In this document: positions 60,187 to 64,000 of the stretch, piece after piece | Numbering within the stretch: position 1 is the stretch's first letter | How the letters are laid out: every line of letters begins with the position of its first letter | DNA from: Streptomyces sp. 15-116A | Lineage (GTDB): Bacteria; Actinomycetota; Actinomycetes; Streptomycetales; Streptomycetaceae | Reading direction: 5' to 3' | NCBI RefSeq assembly: GCF_025290915.1 | Contig: NZ_JAOCQE010000007.1 | Coordinates: 1 to 64,000 of the forward strand | DNA: 64,000 nt | Position numbers and translations under genes: made by a program | Notes under the pieces: model-generated | What the model was told of the DNA's origin: nothing | What the model saw: only the letters and a program-made list of their open reading frames with translations | Database searches by the model: none

Positions 60187-63030
60187 ATGGCCCTGCGTCG
60201 ACCGCGGTGGATGCGCGGAATCCTGTACGAGAGCGCGCTGCGGTCCGCGCAACTGTCCATCCTGAAAGGCGACTTCCAGGCTGCTCTCAAAGCGGCTCAG
60301 CTGGCCGTCCGATTCGCCTTGGCCCGCCGTGACGAGGACCCGGATGCCCTCATCGGAGCGCTGGCGTGCCTCAGCAGCGCGTACATGATCGCCGGGGATC
60401 TCACCAACGCCGTTCACTACGCCGAACGTGCCAAGGACATGGCTGACGACAGGCCCGAGACCCATGCCGGGGTGCGGGCCATGCTCTTCGCCCAGCACGG
60501 AGCCCTGTATTCCCTCCAGGGCAGGCCGCAGGATGCGCTGGCCGCCCTGGAGGACGCCGCACGGGCGGTCGCGTCCGCCACCGATCCGCAACGACCGACC
60601 TTCGCCACCGTGCTCGTGACGGGAGCTCTGGCGGGGGCATACGCCGAAGTCGGTGACTTCCGGCGGGCCCTGCACCACTACCTGGCCGCTCTCGCCGCGG
60701 TGGACGAACTGCCGGACGCGGAGCGGGTACTCGAACCTCAGCTCCTCGCCGACCTGGCACTGCTGTTCCGTGACATGGGGGACTGGAGCGCGGCGGCCTC
60801 CGGAGCGGAAGCCGCGCTGGAATCGGCTGCCCGAATGCCCTCGGTGAGCGGGCCGGCCCTGGTACGTCTCCAGCACATCGGCGCCGTCACCCAGCGGAGC
60901 ATCGGAGATCTGGACAGCGCGATGCGTCTCCTCGAGGAGGCGAGCCGGTTCTGGGAGCCGCGGGTTCCCGTGTCACACCCGGAGCGAGTGGCCAACGTTC
61001 TCGCCCGTGCCGCGGTCGCTGCGGACGGCGGGGACGAGGAGACAGCGTGCAGGCTGCTGGAACCCCTCTGCGCTGATCCGGACGTCCCCGAGGCGGCCGC
61101 CCTGGTGGCCGGCTACGGCGTGGCTCTGCTGGAGTACCGCTCAGGCCTTGTCGAACGGGCACTGCGTCGCACCGTGGAACTCGAACGCCGAGCGCCGGAC
61201 GTCCTCGGCGACATGCATGTGCAGACCGCGGCGCTCCGCGTACTCAGCGCCTTGCTCAAGGCACGTTCCGGCCGTCTCCCAGAGGCGCTCGCGTCGGTGC
61301 GGGAGGCATCCGCCACGGACTCGAGGGTCCAATGGGCAGCGTTCGGCGCCGGCTCGGAACGGGTGCGGGCCGCGACCGTGGACCGGCTGACCAGTCACCT
61401 GTGTGCCGAGTTGACCGTGGCCGGCGCGGCGCACACGGCCGGCCTCGCCGACGCGTCCGAGGTCGCGTGCCTGTGCGTGCTCCGCCGTAAGGGGGCTGAG
61501 CTGGAGGCGCTGCGGGGAATCAGCGCTCTCACCCGGTCCCGGCACAGCGGCGATCCTGAGGCGCTCACCGAACTGCGCGCCATCAGCCGGCGTCTCACCG
61601 AGGCGGTCCTGGACCATGGGGAGGCGCTGTCCGAGGAGGATGTCGCCGAGCTGGAAGGACGCCGCCAGTTCCTGGAGTTCCAGGCATCGGCTGCCGCACC
61701 CGAAGCCGAGCTACGGGAACAGGTGGCACGGGCAACTCCGGCCGCCGTGATCGACACGCTGCCTCATTGCGCCGCGGTTGTGGAGTTCGTGCGCTGGTAC
61801 CCGTTCGACATCGCCGAGGGCGTGCCGGATCATTCCGCCCGCTACGTCGCCTTCGTGATGTCGCACGAGGGGATCGAGATGTTCGACCTCGGAGCGGCCG
61901 GTGAGGTCGAAGGCGCCGTGGCCCGGTACCGTGCAGCCGTCGCGAGAGCACTGAGCCAGGATCCGCCCGGTGCCACCGATTTGGCACCGCAGATGGATCT
62001 GGCCCGACTTCTCGCTCCACCGCTGACCCATGCGATACGGCGGGCGAGGGCCGACCGCATCGTCATCGCCCCCGACCACGCCCTTTCCCTGGTGCCCTGG
62101 CTCGCCCTTCCCCTGCAGGACGGTCGCAGGCTCGGAGACGTGGTACGGGTGGACTGCGTCACCGCGGCCCGCGACCTGCTCCGCGGGCCCGCATCATCCC
62201 CGTCGTCTCGGCGCCGGGCCTTCGACTCCTCCTTGGTCATGGCCGCACCGGAGTACGGGCCGGAGGAGGGCGCGGCTGTCACCCAGGACCTCTCCGCGTT
62301 CCGCGGATACGGTTCTCGACGGCTCATCGGCCCTTTTCCGCCGCTGCCCGGAACCATGGCAGAGGGCCTGGCCGTTGGCGAGCTGCTGGGAGTGGCACCG
62401 CTGACCGGCACCCGGGCGACTCGTTCGGCGCTGCTGGACTCGACCGGCCCCCGGGTGATCCACCTTGCCACCCACGGGTTCTTCCTGGGAACCGACGGGC
62501 CCGCCGGTCTCTCACCGGAGACGTGGACAGGGCTCGCCTCCGCCCCTCAGGCCGAGACCCTTCACCACCGGCAGATCGACTGGGTGGCCGGACCCAGGCC
62601 GCTGCTCCGCTGCGGTCTCGCGCTGAGCGGAGCCAACAGGAGGCCTGTCGGGGAAAGCGGCGGTCTGGAGGCGGGGGTGGTGACGGCGGAGGACGTCGTG
62701 CACATGGACTTGGAGGGCACACAGCTCGTGGTGCTGTCCGCGTGCGACACCGGACTCGGCACGCTCCGACCCGGGGAGGGAGTCCTCGGGCTGACCCGCG
62801 CGTTCCTGGTGGCAGGTGCCGAGGCCGTGGTCACCAGCCTCTGGAAGGTCCACGACGGTATCACCGTCGGATTCATGAAGGCGTTCTACGACGAACTCAC
62901 CAGGTCTGATCCCGCCACGGCGCTGCGACACGCGCAGAGGACGGTCCGGACGTCCTTCCCGGACCCGGCCTGCTGGGCGGGCTTCGTGCTGTTCCTGGGC
63001 CGCAGCCCGGACGACATGCAGAGGAGCTGA
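60187..63030 (+). CDS. TPR-CHAT caspase-fold protease
   Basis: This 947-residue protein starts at an ATG with GGAGG six bases upstream. Residues about 10-470 are alpha-helical tetratricopeptide-type repeats (LKGDFQAALKAAQLAV; MIAGDLTNAVHYAERAKDMA; YAEVGDFRRALHHYLAAL). The C-terminal part from about 640 is a CHAT domain (peptidase clan CD): catalytic His763 in IHLATHGFFLG and Cys853 in VVLSACDTGLG, then GEGVLGLTRAFLVAGA and SLWKVHDGIT. TPRs usually sense a partner and CHAT cuts a target protein on activation. No signal peptide. Last gene of the cassette. Confidence 0.92.
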   Translation: MALRRPRWMRGILYESALRSAQLSILKGDFQAALKAAQLAVRFALARRDEDPDALIGALACLSSAYMIAGDLTNAVHYAERAKDMADDRPETHAGVRAMLFAQHGALYSLQGRPQDALAALEDAARAVASATDPQRPTFATVLVTGALAGAYAEVGDFRRALHHYLAALAAVDELPDAERVLEPQLLADLALLFRDMGDWSAAASGAEAALESAARMPSVSGPALVRLQHIGAVTQRSIGDLDSAMRLLEEASRFWEPRVPVSHPERVANVLARAAVAADGGDEETACRLLEPLCADPDVPEAAALVAGYGVALLEYRSGLVERALRRTVELERRAPDVLGDMHVQTAALRVLSALLKARSGRLPEALASVREASATDSRVQWAAFGAGSERVRAATVDRLTSHLCAELTVAGAAHTAGLADASEVACLCVLRRKGAELEALRGISALTRSRHSGDPEALTELRAISRRLTEAVLDHGEALSEEDVAELEGRRQFLEFQASAAAPEAELREQVARATPAAVIDTLPHCAAVVEFVRWYPFDIAEGVPDHSARYVAFVMSHEGIEMFDLGAAGEVEGAVARYRAAVARALSQDPPGATDLAPQMDLARLLAPPLTHAIRRARADRIVIAPDHALSLVPWLALPLQDGRRLGDVVRVDCVTAARDLLRGPASSPSSRRRAFDSSLVMAAPEYGPEEGAAVTQDLSAFRGYGSRRLIGPFPPLPGTMAEGLAVGELLGVAPLTGTRATRSALLDSTGPRVIHLATHGFFLGTDGPAGLSPETWTGLASAPQAETLHHRQIDWVAGPRPLLRCGLALSGANRRPVGESGGLEAGVVTAEDVVHMDLEGTQLVVLSACDTGLGTLRPGEGVLGLTRAFLVAGAEAVVTSLWKVHDGITVGFMKAFYDELTRSDPATALRHAQRTVRTSFPDPACWAGFVLFLGRSPDDMQRS

Positions 63031-63135
63031 GGCGGGTCGAGGAGCGGGACACCGCTGATCGGCACAACGCGTTGGCGGCTGATCCTGAGCGGAGACCGAC
63101 ACCGAGAAGCCAGGGGCGATCGCCGCGCGTCGGCG

Positions 63136-64000
63136 TCAGGCCAGGCTGTCGCGCCACGCCCGGTGCAGGTCCGCGAACCTGCCTGTACCGGCGATGAGTT
63201 CGGCCGGGGTGCCGTCCTCGACGATCCGGCCCCGCTCCATCACCAGTACCCGGTCCGCGATCTCCACAGTCGACAGCCGGTGCGCGATCACCACCGCCGT
63301 ACGTCCCCTCAGCACCGTCGCCATCGCCCGCTGCACCGCCCGCTCGCCGGGGATGTCCAGCGAGCTGGTCGCCTCGTCGAGGATCAGGACCGCCGGGTCG
63401 GCGAGCAACGCCCGTGCGAACGCGACCAGTTGGCGCTGCCCGGCCGAGATACGGCCACCCCGTTTGCGTACGTCCGTGTCGTAGCCGTCGGGCAGCGCGG
63501 CGATGAAGTCGTGCGCGCCGATCTCCTTCGCCGCCTGCTCGATCTCCGCACGGGTGGCGTCGGGCCGGCCCAGGGCGATGTTCTCCGCGACCGTGCCGGA
63601 GAACAGGAACGCCTCCTGCGTCACCATCACCACCCCGCGCCGCAGTTCGGGCGCGGCCAGCTCGCGCAGGTCGACGCCGTCCAGCAGCACCCGCCCGTCG
63701 GTCGGGTCGTAGAACCGGGCGACCAGCTTGGCCAGCGTCGACTTGCCCGCGCCGGTCGAGCCCACGACGGCCACGGTCTGCCCGGCCGGGAGCGTGAGGT
63801 CGAAACGGGGCAGCACCTCACCGCCGGTGCGGTACGCGAACCGGACCGCGTCGAAGACCACCTCGCGGCCGGGGTGCTCGGACCGCCGGCCGGGCAGCTC
63901 CCGCGGCGCCGACGGCTCGGGCACGGACGGCGTCTGCGCCAGCAGACCGGCGATCTTCTCCAGTGAGGCCGCCGCCGACTGGTACGAGTTGAGGAACATC
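63136..64000 (-). CDS. ABC exporter, C-terminal nucleotide-binding part
   Basis: The gene continues beyond the right edge; only the end of the membrane domain ([19 protein letters not shown]) and the whole nucleotide-binding domain are visible. Walker A is [11 protein letters not shown], the Q-loop [11 protein letters not shown], signature ISAGQRQL, Walker [13 protein letters not shown] and switch IAHRLST, all functional. It is probably the second of a further heterodimeric exporter pair and forms the right flank of the CHAT cassette (105 bases from its end, convergent). Confidence 0.92.
   Translation of the reverse strand, partial: MFLNSYQSAAASLEKIAGLLAQTPSVPEPSAPRELPGRRSEHPGREVVFDAVRFAYRTGGEVLPRFDLTLPAGQTVAVVGSTGAGKSTLAKLVARFYDPTDGRVLLDGVDLRELAAPELRRGVVMVTQEAFLFSGTVAENIALGRPDATRAEIEQAAKEIGAHDFIAALPDGYDTDVRKRGGRISAGQRQLVAFARALLADPAVLILDEATSSLDIPGERAVQRAMATVLRGRTAVVIAHRLSTVEIADRVLVMERGRIVEDGTPAELIAGTGRFADLHRAWRDSLA

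Overview
The window is high-GC actinobacterial DNA that reads as Streptomyces chromosome. It carries the tail of a hopanoid cluster, a c-di-AMP riboswitch ahead of a LysM/M23 hydrolase, icmA, a complete GlgE-pathway block, sugar ABC genes without their own ATPase, and a heterodimeric ABC exporter. Much of the gene order from about 8.3 to 57.8 kb matches what I remember of S. coelicolor SCO5404 to about SCO5450. The first 8 kb recalls SCO6767 to SCO6774. These comparisons are from memory, not from a search.

Layout. 1-4.8 kb: ispG (partial), dxs, an HpnO-type aminotransferase, an XRE-cupin regulator with two palindromes in front of it, and a 46-residue membrane protein; this is the isoprenoid-precursor and hopanoid side-chain end of the cluster. 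4.8-8.3 kb: tyrosine phosphatase, riboswitch-controlled cell-wall hydrolase, SGNH hydrolase. At 8.26 kb a histidine kinase lacking its front half follows directly, a probable rearrangement junction. 9.3-17.5 kb: MarR, three AIM24 proteins, two DUF3817 membrane proteins around a second MarR, isobutyryl-CoA mutase large subunit, TetR, and a thioredoxin-TPR chaperone. 17.5-20.9 kb: a structured regulatory region and a three-gene secreted/membrane set (DUF6230, DUF6114, low-complexity exported protein).

20.9-27.7 kb: central carbon metabolism, with pyruvate kinase, acetate kinase and phosphotransacetylase on the minus strand and phosphofructokinase divergent. 27.8-31.1 kb: sugar ABC importer behind a promoter with a DasR-like operator. 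31.2-35.4 kb: AraC remnant, and a dicarboxylate-type two-component system divergent from a DctA-like symporter. 35.5-38.7 kb: MerR-thioredoxin operon and a HelD-type RNA polymerase recycling protein. 38.8-51.2 kb: glgB, maltokinase, treS and glgE in one minus-strand series and glgP divergent, with a subtilisin between; together they interconvert trehalose, maltose-1-phosphate and branched alpha-glucan. 51.3-57.8 kb: DUF1990, M4 protease, and an asymmetric ABC exporter pair, one subunit of which contains a dispersed intergenic repeat in frame.

58.0-63.0 kb holds the most unusual locus: a compact plus-strand cassette encoding a four-helix membrane protein, an LCAT-like serine acyl hydrolase, and a TPR-CHAT caspase-fold protease, set between ABC transporter genes. 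A CHAT protease coupled to a lipid hydrolase and a membrane protein is a plausible uncharacterised stress, defence or cell-death module. The window ends inside a further ABC exporter gene.
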